Origin: Rhodospirillales bacterium
Lineage (GTDB): Bacteria; Pseudomonadota; Alphaproteobacteria; UBA8366; JADFVY01
Length of the DNA stretch: 6,905 nt
Assembly (NCBI GenBank): GCA_024644185.1
Contig: JAHELM010000089.1
Location: forward strand, 1,060-7,964
Reading direction: 5' to 3'
In this document: piece by piece, positions 1 to 5,966 of the stretch
How the letters are laid out: each line of letters opens with the position of its first letter
Position numbering within the stretch: position 1 is the first letter of the stretch
Notes under the pieces: model-generated
The model's database searches: none
What the model was told of the DNA's origin: nothing
Seen by the model: the letters and a program-made list of their open reading frames with translations, nothing else
Program-made: the position numbers and the translations under genes

Positions 1-1008
1 ACCGAGAAACTTCCCAAGATCGCCGAAATCGCGCGTTTCGCGGCGATAGACATATTCGGCCACGCCGCCGGAAAACATCACCCCGTCGATCCGGCCGAAT
101 TGGCCAATCGGATCGGTGAGGTACAGGCGCATTGCGTCTTCAGGCGGCGCCGATGCCAGGGCGGAGATCAGGACTTCCGCCATGCTCTCGGCGACAAGAC
201 GCAGATCGCCGGCGCCGATGCGGTCGCCCGGCGCCCAGTCGAAACCGGCGCGCGCCGCGTGATGTCGGCCGGCCGGATCCAGCCGGACGATACGACCGTC
301 CGCGTCGACCACGATCAGCCGTCCGCCGACATGGATGGCGGCGGTGGCCAGAACCCTGCCCGCCTCGATAAGTCCCAGCTTCGTCGTGCCGCCGCCAATG
401 TCGATATTGAGGATCCGCTTGTCCGCATCGTGACTGACGCGCGCGGCACCGGAACCATAGGCGGCCAACATCGCCTCCATGTGGTGGCCAGCGGTGGCGC
501 AGACGAATTCACCGCCCTGCTCGGCCAGGATGGCGGCAATCCGTTCGGCATTTTCGCGACGAAGCGCTTCGCCCGTCAGGATCACCACGCCGGAATCGAT
601 ATCGTCGGGATGCAGGTTTGCCTCGCCATAGGCCTCGTCGATGATCGCCCCCAGCGCACGGTCGTCGATCCGGTCGTCATCGGCATAGGGCGTCAGGCGC
701 ACAGGCGACTGGTACAGGGTCTCGCGCTCGACCACCACATAGCGACTGGTCAGATCCATGCCATGGCGTTGCAGCAGGATGCGCGAGAATACCACCTGCG
801 TGCCCGACGAACCGATGTCGATGCCAACGCTGCGCAGCGTGACATTGTCCTGCACCCAGATGGGATTATCCTCCAGCGCTCCGCCCGCGGGAAAATCGTC
901 GTGGTCGTGATCGGCATCCGGCCCATGCTCGTGAGGCGCGAATTCGCCATAAACATGATCTTCCAGGCTGTGCCCTGCCATGGTGGCCTTCGGGTCGCGA
1001 TCGGGCAT
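1..1008 (-). CDS. eutA: EutA, ethanolamine ammonia-lyase reactivating factor (C-terminus cut by window edge)
   Basis: EutA is an ASKHA-fold ATPase that restores inactivated ethanolamine ammonia-lyase (EutBC) by swapping damaged cobalamin for adenosylcobalamin in the cytoplasm. Translation of the minus strand gives 336 residues before base 1. Visible motifs are the phosphate-1 loop VGIDIGSSGTQ (61-71), TGEALRRENA (145-154), matching the TGES segment of E. coli EutA, the phosphate-2 loop NIDIGGGTTKLGL (201-213), and the adenosine-type motif VMFSGGVAEY (310-319). Roughly the last third of a ~470-residue EutA is missing. ATG at 1008 is chosen because GGAG lies 5 nt upstream and a plausible promoter lies at 1069-1096; ATG 981 is the alternative. 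The frame stays open upstream to a TTG at 1083, which has no ribosome site. The first ~55 residues are an extension before the ATPase core, rich in His and Asp (HEH at 26-28, DHDHDD at 33-38). Family identity is very likely; the exact lyase partner is inferred. Confidence 0.93.
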   Translation of the reverse strand, partial: MPDRDPKATMAGHSLEDHVYGEFAPHEHGPDADHDHDDFPAGGALEDNPIWVQDNVTLRSVGIDIGSSGTQVVFSRILLQRHGMDLTSRYVVVERETLYQSPVRLTPYADDDRIDDRALGAIIDEAYGEANLHPDDIDSGVVILTGEALRRENAERIAAILAEQGGEFVCATAGHHMEAMLAAYGSGAARVSHDADKRILNIDIGGGTTKLGLIEAGRVLATAAIHVGGRLIVVDADGRIVRLDPAGRHHAARAGFDWAPGDRIGAGDLRLVAESMAEVLISALASAPPEDAMRLYLTDPIGQFGRIDGVMFSGGVAEYVYRRETRDFGDLGKFLG

Positions 1009-1068
1009 ATGGGCTCCGGCAAAAAATACGGGTTGTTCCGCTATGCGGACCGGCGGTCCGTTGACGAA

Positions 1069-1096
1069 AGTGTAGTCCGGCAATACTGTGCGTCAA
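1069..1096 (-). promoter_or_regulatory. Probable sigma70-type promoter of eutA
   Basis: On the minus strand TTGACG (1096-1091, five of six matches to the -35 consensus) and TACACT (1074-1069, four of six to the -10) are separated by 16 bp. Transcription would start near 1062 and leave a leader of about 50 nt before ATG 1008. This argues against the in-frame TTG at 1083 as the eutA start. Prediction only, as alphaproteobacterial promoters vary. Confidence 0.5.
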
Positions 1097-1161
1097 GCGA
1101 AGAACAGCCCCGGCGCGGTCGGGTACATTGGCGCGCCGACAGCGCGCATCAGGCGGATAAC

Positions 1162-1166
1162 GGAGG
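1162..1166 (+). promoter_or_regulatory. Ribosome binding site fixing the TTG start of the bicupin
   Basis: GGAGG lies 7 nt before TTG 1174. No ATG or GTG is better placed, and the next in-frame ATG would delete part of the first cupin domain, so the rare TTG start is supported. Confidence 0.75.
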
Positions 1167-1173
1167 ATAAGCC

Positions 1174-2295
1174 TTGGCGAAGGACGCTATCGTTTCGGAC
1201 AAACTGGCCAGCAAATTCGCGACCGAGAAGGATTCGCCCTATACGCGCTGGGTGCGCGGCGAAGGGCTGGACATCGTCAGCGCCCATTACGTGCCCAGCC
1301 TGAACACCGTCGACCTGAAGCCGTGGGGCCGTCGCGGCGGGCGTGCGGTGTTCATCAATCACGATGCCTCGCGCACCTCGAACGACTGCTATGTCTGCGA
1401 AATTCCAACGGGCGGCAACCTGGCCCCGCAGCGCCAATTGTTCGAGGAGATGATCCTGATCCTGTCCGGCCGGGGTTCCACCGCCGTCTGGAACGATTCG
1501 GGCGCGCGGGTCACCTTCGAATGGGGCCCCGGCGCGATGTTCGCCATCCCGCTGAACGTCTGGCACCAGCACTTCAACGGGTCGGGCCAGGAAACGGTAC
1601 GTTATGTCGCGGTCACCAACGCGCCGCCGGTGATCAATCTGTACGAGGACGCGAATTTCGTCTTCAACACCCCGTACGAGTTCAAGAACCGCTTTAACGG
1701 CGAGTCGGACTATTTCGCCAACAAGGGCGAGCAGAAGGGCCTGCTTCTGGAGACCAACTTCGTCTCCGATGCGGTGAACCTGCCCCTGATCGCAGCGAAG
1801 GAACGCGGCGCCGGCGGCGGCCATATCCGCTTCTCCATGGCCAAGGGCTCGATGAACAGCCACATCTCGCAATTCCCCGTTGGCACCTACAAGAAGGGTC
1901 ACCGGCACGGACCCGGCGCGCATGTCATCATGCTCAGTGGCGAGGGCTACAGCCTGATGTGGCCCGAGGGTGAGGAACCGCGGCGCTACGACTGGCAGGC
2001 CGGCACCATGATCGTGCCGCCGAACATGTGGTTCCACCAGCATTTCAATACCGGCCAGACGCCGGCGCGCTACCTTGCCTTCAAACACGAGGTGGTTTCG
2101 GTCCGCAACGCCCAGGGCGTGCCCAAGGCGTGGATCAGCATGCGGATCGGCGGCGACCAGATCGACTATGCCGATGAACAGACCGCGGTTCGTACCATGT
2201 TCGCCGACGCCTTGTCGAAGAACGGCCTGACGCCGCGGATGGATGGGGCCTACGAGGCGGAACTCGCCGACTTGCCGCCGAAATCGGCGGCCTGA
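1174..2295 (+). CDS. Bicupin protein (two tandem cupin domains), function unknown
   Basis: This 373-residue soluble protein, with no signal peptide, contains two cupin beta-barrels. The N-terminal one (about 55-150) has the second cupin motif (GPGAMFAIPLNVWHQHFN, 118-135), but its first motif region (LFEEMILILSGRG, 89-101) lacks the usual HxH metal ligands. The C-terminal one (about 215-305) has HRHGPGAH (243-250) and WFHQHFN (286-292), so His243, His245, His250 and His288 or His290 could hold a metal. The two HQHFN stretches show internal duplication. Length and bicupin layout resemble gentisate-1,2-dioxygenase-type ring-cleavage enzymes, which would suit the nearby Rieske oxygenase. However, gentisate dioxygenases use the N-terminal cupin for iron, whereas here the C-terminal one looks competent. 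Divergent adjacency to eutA allows the alternative that it assists ethanolamine ammonia-lyase. The fold is secure; the substrate is not known. Confidence 0.88.
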   Translation: MAKDAIVSDKLASKFATEKDSPYTRWVRGEGLDIVSAHYVPSLNTVDLKPWGRRGGRAVFINHDASRTSNDCYVCEIPTGGNLAPQRQLFEEMILILSGRGSTAVWNDSGARVTFEWGPGAMFAIPLNVWHQHFNGSGQETVRYVAVTNAPPVINLYEDANFVFNTPYEFKNRFNGESDYFANKGEQKGLLLETNFVSDAVNLPLIAAKERGAGGGHIRFSMAKGSMNSHISQFPVGTYKKGHRHGPGAHVIMLSGEGYSLMWPEGEEPRRYDWQAGTMIVPPNMWFHQHFNTGQTPARYLAFKHEVVSVRNAQGVPKAWISMRIGGDQIDYADEQTAVRTMFADALSKNGLTPRMDGAYEAELADLPPKSAA

Positions 2296-2302
2296 AGAAC
2301 GT

Positions 2303-2329
2303 GGCCCGGCATCGCGGCAATGCCGGGCC
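2303..2329. terminator. Hairpin between convergent genes, likely bidirectional terminator
   Basis: A perfect 10-bp stem (GGCCCGGCAT at 2303-2312 with ATGCCGGGCC at 2320-2329) closes a 7-nt loop. It sits in the 42-bp gap between the bicupin stop (2293-2295) and the ferredoxin stop (2338-2340). On the plus strand a weak T-containing stretch (CGACTTTCTC) follows; no clear T-run follows on the minus strand. Position and stem strength suit a shared terminator. Confidence 0.7.
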
Positions 2330-2337
2330 CGACTTTC

Positions 2338-2655
2338 TCAGGTTTCGATCGTAACCCGGCCGCCCTCTATCACCGCCTTGTAGGTCTTCAGCGGAACCAT
2401 GCAGGGCGGCGACACGATCTCGCCGGTGCGGATGTCAAAGGCGCCGTTGTGGAAGTCGCATTCGATCACGTGGCCGTCCAGATATCCGTCGGACAGCGAT
2501 CCCGGCCCGTGGGTGCAAAGATCGTCGGTAACGAAGTACTCGCCATCGACGTTGTAGACCGCCAGCGTAAGCCCCCCTGCCTCGACTTTCCGGACATTGC
2601 CCGAGGTCACTTCATCGGTCGAACACAGATCAATACGTGCAGCGGTCTCCGCCAT
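2338..2655 (-). CDS. Rieske [2Fe-2S] ferredoxin, oxygenase electron-transfer component
   Basis: This 105-residue soluble Rieske ferredoxin passes electrons from a reductase to a terminal oxygenase. The cluster ligands are visible: CTHG (Cys47, His49) and CDFH (Cys66, His69), spaced as in non-haem Rieske ferredoxins of the biphenyl/naphthalene dioxygenase type. PPCMVPLKTY (83-92) matches the usual region after the second ligand pair. The size is normal for the family. A longer version starting at 2703 is possible, but ATG 2655 has AAGGAG 6 nt upstream (2662-2667) and gives the standard N-terminus. It is divergent from the Rieske oxygenase at 2848 and shares a control region with it, which makes that oxygenase the likely partner. 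No reductase is present in the window, so that component must lie elsewhere. Confidence 0.92.
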   Translation of the reverse strand: MAETAARIDLCSTDEVTSGNVRKVEAGGLTLAVYNVDGEYFVTDDLCTHGPGSLSDGYLDGHVIECDFHNGAFDIRTGEIVSPPCMVPLKTYKAVIEGGRVTIET

Positions 2656-2661
2656 TCCTTG

Positions 2662-2667
2662 CTCCTT
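2662..2667 (-). promoter_or_regulatory. Ribosome binding site deciding the ferredoxin start
   Basis: AAGGAG on the minus strand lies 6 nt before ATG 2655. The upstream ATG at 2703 has no comparable site, so the 105-residue form is preferred over the 121-residue one. Confidence 0.75.
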
Positions 2668-2697
2668 GGTTGACGTCTCGAAAGGTGCGATGTAGGC

Positions 2698-2731
2698 TTG
2701 CATAAATAAGGGAACACTGTTCCGTATGCAA
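2698..2731. promoter_or_regulatory. Operator-like nested palindrome in the divergent Rieske control region
   Basis: GGAACACTGTTCC (2711-2723) is a perfect 13-bp palindrome about a central C. It is flanked by a second inverted pair, TTGCATA (2698-2704) and TATGCAA (2725-2731), set unevenly around it. A further AGAACA half-site at 2731-2736 repeats the GAACA core exactly 20 bp downstream, two helical turns. Read on the minus strand, the palindrome fills the 17-bp spacer between a weak -35-like TTGCAT (2731-2726) and -10-like TATTTA (2708-2703), where a repressor would block the ferredoxin gene. The shape resembles operators of IclR- or GntR-type regulators, but no regulator gene is in the window. 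Confidence 0.6.
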
Positions 2732-2752
2732 GAACAGTCTGGAAAAATTCTC

Positions 2753-2758
2753 TATAAA
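2753..2758 (+). promoter_or_regulatory. Possible -10 element for the Rieske oxygenase gene
   Basis: TATAAA matches the -10 consensus at five of six positions, 90 bp before the oxygenase start. No recognisable -35 lies 16-18 bp upstream. The GAACA half-site at 2732-2736 falls there instead, as expected if an activator replaces -35 contacts. Weak evidence. Confidence 0.3.
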
Positions 2759-2847
2759 CCGCACGGGCCGGCAACCGCATCGCTGCGTCCGGCCATCGGT
2801 GCGATGGCGGGTTCCGAGGGCATCATGGCGCACAGGGAGGATTCTTA

Positions 2848-4134
2848 ATGCTGCGCAAGGAAGTCAACGATCTACTGACCCAAACGGGGACCGCAACCCC
2901 GATGGGGACCCTGTTCCGGCAATACTGGATTCCGGCCCTGCTGGCCGAGGAACTGCCGGCGAACGACTGCCCGCCCGTCCGGGTCAAACTGCTCAGCGAA
3001 CGCCTGATTGCCTTCCGCGACAGCGGCGGCAAGATGGGGCTGATCGACGAATTCTGCGCCCATCGCGGCGCCTCGCTGTGGTTCGGGCGCAACGAGGAAG
3101 GCGGCATCCGCTGTCCGTATCACGGCTGGAAATTCGACGTCAGCGGCCAGTGTCTGGAAATTCCGTCCGAACCGGCGGAAAGCGGGCTGTGCGAGAAGGT
3201 CAAGCTGACCGGTTATCCGCTGGTGAAGATCGGCGACATACTGTGGACCTATATGGGCCCGAAGGAACAGCAGCCGCCCCTGCCGGAATGGGAATTCGCG
3301 ACGGTGCCGGCGGAACAGACATTCACGTCCAAACGCTGGCAGGAATGCAATTGGCTGCAGGCGATGGAAGGCGGCATCGACTCCAGCCATGTCTCGTTCC
3401 TGCATAGCGGCTCTCTGAAAACCGACCCGTTGTTTCGGGGCGCGGCCGGCAACAAGTACAATCTTCAGGACAAGATGCCGGTCTTCGAGGTGGTCGAGAG
3501 TGCGGGCGGCCTGTTCATCGGCGCCCGCCGCAACGCCGAGGACGGCAAGTACTACTGGCGCATCACGCCTTGGGTCATGCCCTGCTTCACCATGGTCCCG
3601 CCGCGCGGCGATCATCCCATGCACGGGCATTTCTGGATCCCGATCGATGACGAGAACTGCTGGGCCTGGAGCTACGACTACCACCCCGTGCGCGCGCTGA
3701 CCGCCGAGGAACGCAAGGCGATGCAGGATGGCCACGGCGTGCACGTAAAATACGTTCCCGGCACCTATCGCCCGCTGGCCAACAAGGACAACGACTACTT
3801 GATGGATCGCGAGGCCCAGCGCCGGGGCGACACCTATTCCGGTATCGAGGGAATTGGCATGCAGGATGCCTCGCTGCAGGAAAGCATGGGACCCATCGTC
3901 GACCGGACCAAGGAAAACCTGGTCTCGACCGACAACGGCATCATCATGGCCCGCCAACGGCTGCGCAAGGCCGCGCTGGCGCTGAAGGACCAGGGCATTC
4001 GTCCACCTGGCATCGACCCGGCGCATCATCGGGTTCGTTCGGCGGCGGTACTGCTTCCGTCGGATCAGGCCTTCCAGGATGCTTCCCAGGACGACTTGCG
4101 GGTTCGTCCGGGCGTCCGGCAGTCTTCGGTCTGA
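2848..4134 (+). CDS. Rieske non-haem iron oxygenase, phthalate 4,5-dioxygenase-like large subunit
   Basis: This 428-residue protein is the terminal oxygenase of a ring-hydroxylating or demethylating system, using O2 and electrons to oxidise an aromatic or related organic substrate. The Rieske domain (about 25-135) carries CAHRG (Cys70, His72) and CPYHGW (Cys89, His92). The catalytic domain starts at about 165 with NWLQAMEGGIDSSHVSFLH, giving the bridging Asp178 and iron ligands His181 and His186; a distal carboxylate is likely within MQDASLQESMGP (338-349). The length and the C-terminal RVRSAAVLLP stretch (395-404) are typical of the phthalate-dioxygenase clade, so it is complete. ATG 2848 has GGAGG 7 nt upstream. 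Close relatives usually take electrons directly from one flavin/[2Fe-2S] reductase, yet a separate Rieske ferredoxin is encoded divergently here. The substrate cannot be read from sequence. Confidence 0.93.
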   Translation: MLRKEVNDLLTQTGTATPMGTLFRQYWIPALLAEELPANDCPPVRVKLLSERLIAFRDSGGKMGLIDEFCAHRGASLWFGRNEEGGIRCPYHGWKFDVSGQCLEIPSEPAESGLCEKVKLTGYPLVKIGDILWTYMGPKEQQPPLPEWEFATVPAEQTFTSKRWQECNWLQAMEGGIDSSHVSFLHSGSLKTDPLFRGAAGNKYNLQDKMPVFEVVESAGGLFIGARRNAEDGKYYWRITPWVMPCFTMVPPRGDHPMHGHFWIPIDDENCWAWSYDYHPVRALTAEERKAMQDGHGVHVKYVPGTYRPLANKDNDYLMDREAQRRGDTYSGIEGIGMQDASLQESMGPIVDRTKENLVSTDNGIIMARQRLRKAALALKDQGIRPPGIDPAHHRVRSAAVLLPSDQAFQDASQDDLRVRPGVRQSSV

Positions 4135-4157
4135 CGGACAGGGTATTTGACAAAGGG

Positions 4158-4194
4158 GGTGGTCCCAGCCGGCATCAGAACCGGCGGGACCGCC
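4158..4194 (+). other. Intercistronic hairpin downstream of the oxygenase gene
   Basis: In the 77-bp gap after the oxygenase stop, GGTCCC-A-GCCGG (4161-4172) pairs with CCGGC-GGGACC (4181-4191), with one bulged A and an 8-nt loop. Outer bases 4158-4160 and 4192-4194 extend it by three pairs, one of them a G-U wobble. No T-run follows, so it is not a classical intrinsic terminator. It could protect the upstream mRNA 3' end or reduce read-through into the metal block. Confidence 0.5.
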
Positions 4195-4211
4195 AGCCAA
4201 AGAGGGTAAGA

Positions 4212-4727
4212 ATGACGCTGTTGAGCGACTGCGCCAGCGCGGCGACCGCGGCCGAGGCCCGGTATCGGGTGAATTACCCGAATTCACGGCCGCGGACCAC
4301 GCGGATCGTCGCCCTCGACGAGGCGGCCGCAACCGCCATGCGCATGGCGGCCGATTCCAGTTGGAACGGCGCGCGCTTCCTGGTTTGCCAGGGCCGCAGC
4401 CGCGGCGCGCAGGGTCTCGATTCGATCCCGCCCGATCTCGATCTTCGCGCCGCCGACGGGGTCGTCACCCGGCTGAGCGACGAACTGCCGGGCACCGATT
4501 GCGTGGTCATGGTCGGCACAGCCACCGCCAACCGAGAGGCCGCTTCGATTATCGGCACGGCCTGCCGGGCCCGCGGCATCGCGGCAACTGGGCTTCTGGT
4601 CGCGCCGGCGGGCGACACCGCCCCGCTCGGCCCCGCACTCGCGGCACTGCGACCCACCGCACGAATGCTCGTCGTCGCCTCGGATGTGGAGTACATACCC
4701 GAAATGCTTGCCGCGCTCAGGGCATGA
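4212..4727 (+). CDS. Unrecognised 171-residue alpha/beta protein
   Basis: I do not recognise the family. The start is supported by GAGGG at 4202-4206, 5 nt before ATG 4212. No signal peptide or membrane helix is evident. The pattern is alternating hydrophobic strands and helices: TRIVALD (30-36), RFLVCQG (55-61), DCVVMVGTATA (96-106) followed by a helix, GIAATGLLVAP (122-132), and RMLVVASDVEYIPEML (151-166). Strand-glycine-rich-loop-helix order suggests a Rossmann-like or other nucleotide/cofactor-type fold, but no canonical P-loop or GxGxxG motif is present. It lies 77 bp after the oxygenase and 42 bp before the Ni/Co transporter, on the same strand, so it may be co-transcribed with either. 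Cys7, Cys59, Cys97 and Cys118 are isolated and do not form a metal-binding pattern. Confidence 0.8.
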   Translation: MTLLSDCASAATAAEARYRVNYPNSRPRTTRIVALDEAAATAMRMAADSSWNGARFLVCQGRSRGAQGLDSIPPDLDLRAADGVVTRLSDELPGTDCVVMVGTATANREAASIIGTACRARGIAATGLLVAPAGDTAPLGPALAALRPTARMLVVASDVEYIPEMLAALRA

Positions 4728-4769
4728 CGGGGCAGGAATTGAAACACCGGGCAAGAGGATAAGTCCTTC

Positions 4770-5483
4770 GTGGAAAATTGGTCACTGCTGGCTTTCGGCA
4801 TCCTGGTTGGAATGCAACATGCGCTGGAGGCCGACCACCTGGCCGCCGTGGCGGCATTGAGCGCGGGCCGAACCACCCGTCGCGGTGTCATGCTGCGCGG
4901 GGCCTGGTGGGGCGTCGGCCACACCGTCGCGCTGTTCGCCATCTGCGGGACAGTGATTCTGCTCGGCCTTACCCTGGAAAGCCGGGTCGAGGCGGCGGCG
5001 GAATTCTGCGTCGGCATCATGGTTACGCTGCTGGGGCTGAATGTGCTGCGCACCATGCTGCGCCGACGCATCCACTTCCACGCGCACGACCACGGCGACG
5101 GGCGACAGCATATCCATGCGCATGGGCACCACGGTCAGGCCCCGCATACGGCCAGCGCACATGCCCACCGTCACCCGAATCGCGGACTGGTGAAGGCGAT
5201 GGCGATCGGTCTGCTGCATGGCGCGGCCGGTTCGGGCGCGCTGCTGGTCCTGATCGTCGCCGCGACCCGGTCGCTACCGGCGGCACTGGCCTATATCGCC
5301 TGCTTCGGCATCGGCTCGATCATCGGCATGGCGGCATTGTCCTTCGTCGCCTCGTTCCCGCTGCGGGCGGCGGAACGCGGCGCTGCCTGGCTGAATACCG
5401 CGACGATGACGGCGATCGGCCTGACTGCCGTCGCGGTCGGCGGCAATATCGCGATCGAAAGCTGGATGAGCCTCGGGTTTTAG
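4770..5483 (+). CDS. NicO/RcnA-like nickel/cobalt transporter with His-rich loop
   Basis: This 237-residue inner-membrane protein with about six hydrophobic segments (roughly 5-30, 48-68, 78-96, 140-165, 170-198, 209-233) belongs to the nickel/cobalt transporter superfamily. The first helix has HALEADH (17-23), the counterpart of the HxxxDH signature of NiCoT permeases. His51 (GHT) and His150 (LLHG) are further candidate metal ligands in helices. The hydrophilic loop 102-135 holds 13 histidines in HxH runs, as in RcnA-type exporters. It is shorter than classical NiCoT importers (over 300 residues) and closer to the RcnA/UreH-like size, so transport direction is unclear. The GTG start at 4770 keeps the first helix whole; GAGG at 4755-4758 is 11 nt away, a long spacing. 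With eutA nearby, cobalt for cobalamin is the likely cargo, but nickel cannot be excluded. Confidence 0.87.
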   Translation: MENWSLLAFGILVGMQHALEADHLAAVAALSAGRTTRRGVMLRGAWWGVGHTVALFAICGTVILLGLTLESRVEAAAEFCVGIMVTLLGLNVLRTMLRRRIHFHAHDHGDGRQHIHAHGHHGQAPHTASAHAHRHPNRGLVKAMAIGLLHGAAGSGALLVLIVAATRSLPAALAYIACFGIGSIIGMAALSFVASFPLRAAERGAAWLNTATMTAIGLTAVAVGGNIAIESWMSLGF

Positions 5484-5546
5484 CTACCGGGCGGATCCGG
5501 TCGGACGCGGCCTGTCCGGAATGGGCCGATTGGAAAGGAACGCTTC

Positions 5547-5966
5547 ATGTGTGGCGACGTCGAGGATGACACGCAGTACGACGATGCCCTGTTCGCCCGG
5601 TTGCTCGCACTGGCGCGCAAATACGGTGGCGTGCCGGATCTCTCGCGCCAGCCGGCCGACCGCGGCCCCGACCCCGGCCGCTATATGGACGGGCTGTTCG
5701 GCGATACCCTGACCCGGGCGCTGGACGACGCCGCGACAGCCCCCGAGGGGACGCGCGCCGACACCGTGGCCGCTCAAGCGATCGTATTCGCGCGACTGGC
5801 GGGGTTCCTGGCCGGGCAATTGCCGCCAGAGGCCGATCTGTTCCGCGGCGCCATGGAAGCCTTCATGGACGGTCATGGCGAGGCCTCCCGGCCCCTTCAC
5901 GACCACGGGCACGGGCACCATCATCACGGGCACGGGCACGGGCACGACCATGACCACGAGCACTGA
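5547..5966 (+). CDS. Small acidic protein with histidine-rich C-terminal tail, putative metal-binding accessory protein
   Basis: This 139-residue protein has no signal peptide or membrane helix. The N-terminal 110 residues look helical (for example 13-26 and 72-92) and acidic, starting MCGDVEDD. The last 22 residues (118-139) hold 13 histidines alternating with Gly and Asp, ending DHDHEH at the stop codon. Such tails bind Ni, Co, Zn or Cu in metallochaperones and transporter accessories. AAGGA at 5535-5539, 7 nt upstream, supports ATG 5547. It lies 63 bp after the Ni/Co transporter and overlaps the next permease gene by 17 bp, so all are probably one operon and the protein may buffer or deliver metal to those permeases. 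I do not recognise the N-terminal domain. Coding is supported by the coherent composition and the ribosome site. Confidence 0.8.
   Translation: MCGDVEDDTQYDDALFARLLALARKYGGVPDLSRQPADRGPDPGRYMDGLFGDTLTRALDDAATAPEGTRADTVAAQAIVFARLAGFLAGQLPPEADLFRGAMEAFMDGHGEASRPLHDHGHGHHHHGHGHGHDHDHEH
5908..5964 (+). repeat. GGGCAC-type hexamer repeats encoding the His-rich tail
   Basis: Tandem GGGCAC units, interrupted by CATCATCAC and ending in GACCAT/GACCACGAGCAC, encode Gly-His and Asp-His pairs. Each unit is a multiple of three bases, so gain or loss of units by slippage would change histidine number without shifting the frame. Confidence 0.75.

Noticed and set aside
100..1170. Long plus-strand open frame (356 codons) opposite eutA
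   Set aside because: Its translation is low-complexity and Arg/Gly/Asp-rich with no domain, while the minus strand gives a clear EutA with all ATPase motifs. It is a shadow frame from GC-rich codon use.
1093..2088. 331-codon minus-strand open frame opposite the bicupin
   Set aside because: It lies antisense to a clear bicupin with a ribosome site and shows no family motif.
4147..4152. Perfect TTGACA (-35-like) after the oxygenase gene
   Set aside because: No acceptable -10 hexamer is found 15-19 bp downstream, and the intercistronic hairpin occupies that position, so a promoter is not supported.
4134..4212. Possible cobalamin or nickel/cobalt riboswitch ahead of the metal block
   Set aside because: The gap is only 77 nt and holds a single hairpin; no B12-box-like conserved segment or multi-stem junction is seen.
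2872..4332. 486-codon minus-strand open frame opposite the Rieske oxygenase
   Set aside because: No recognisable domain and Arg/Gly/Pro-rich composition; the plus strand encodes a complete Rieske oxygenase with cluster and iron ligands.
5484..5546. Small hairpins (ACCGG/CCGGT and CGGAC/GTCCG) between transporter and His-tail gene
   Set aside because: Stems are only 5 bp, expected by chance in such GC-rich DNA, and no T-run follows.
5875..5949. Upstream extension of the first permease gene
   Set aside because: The extra 25 codons only give a Thr/Gly run that is the His-tail repeat read in another frame, and no ribosome site precedes ATG 5875.
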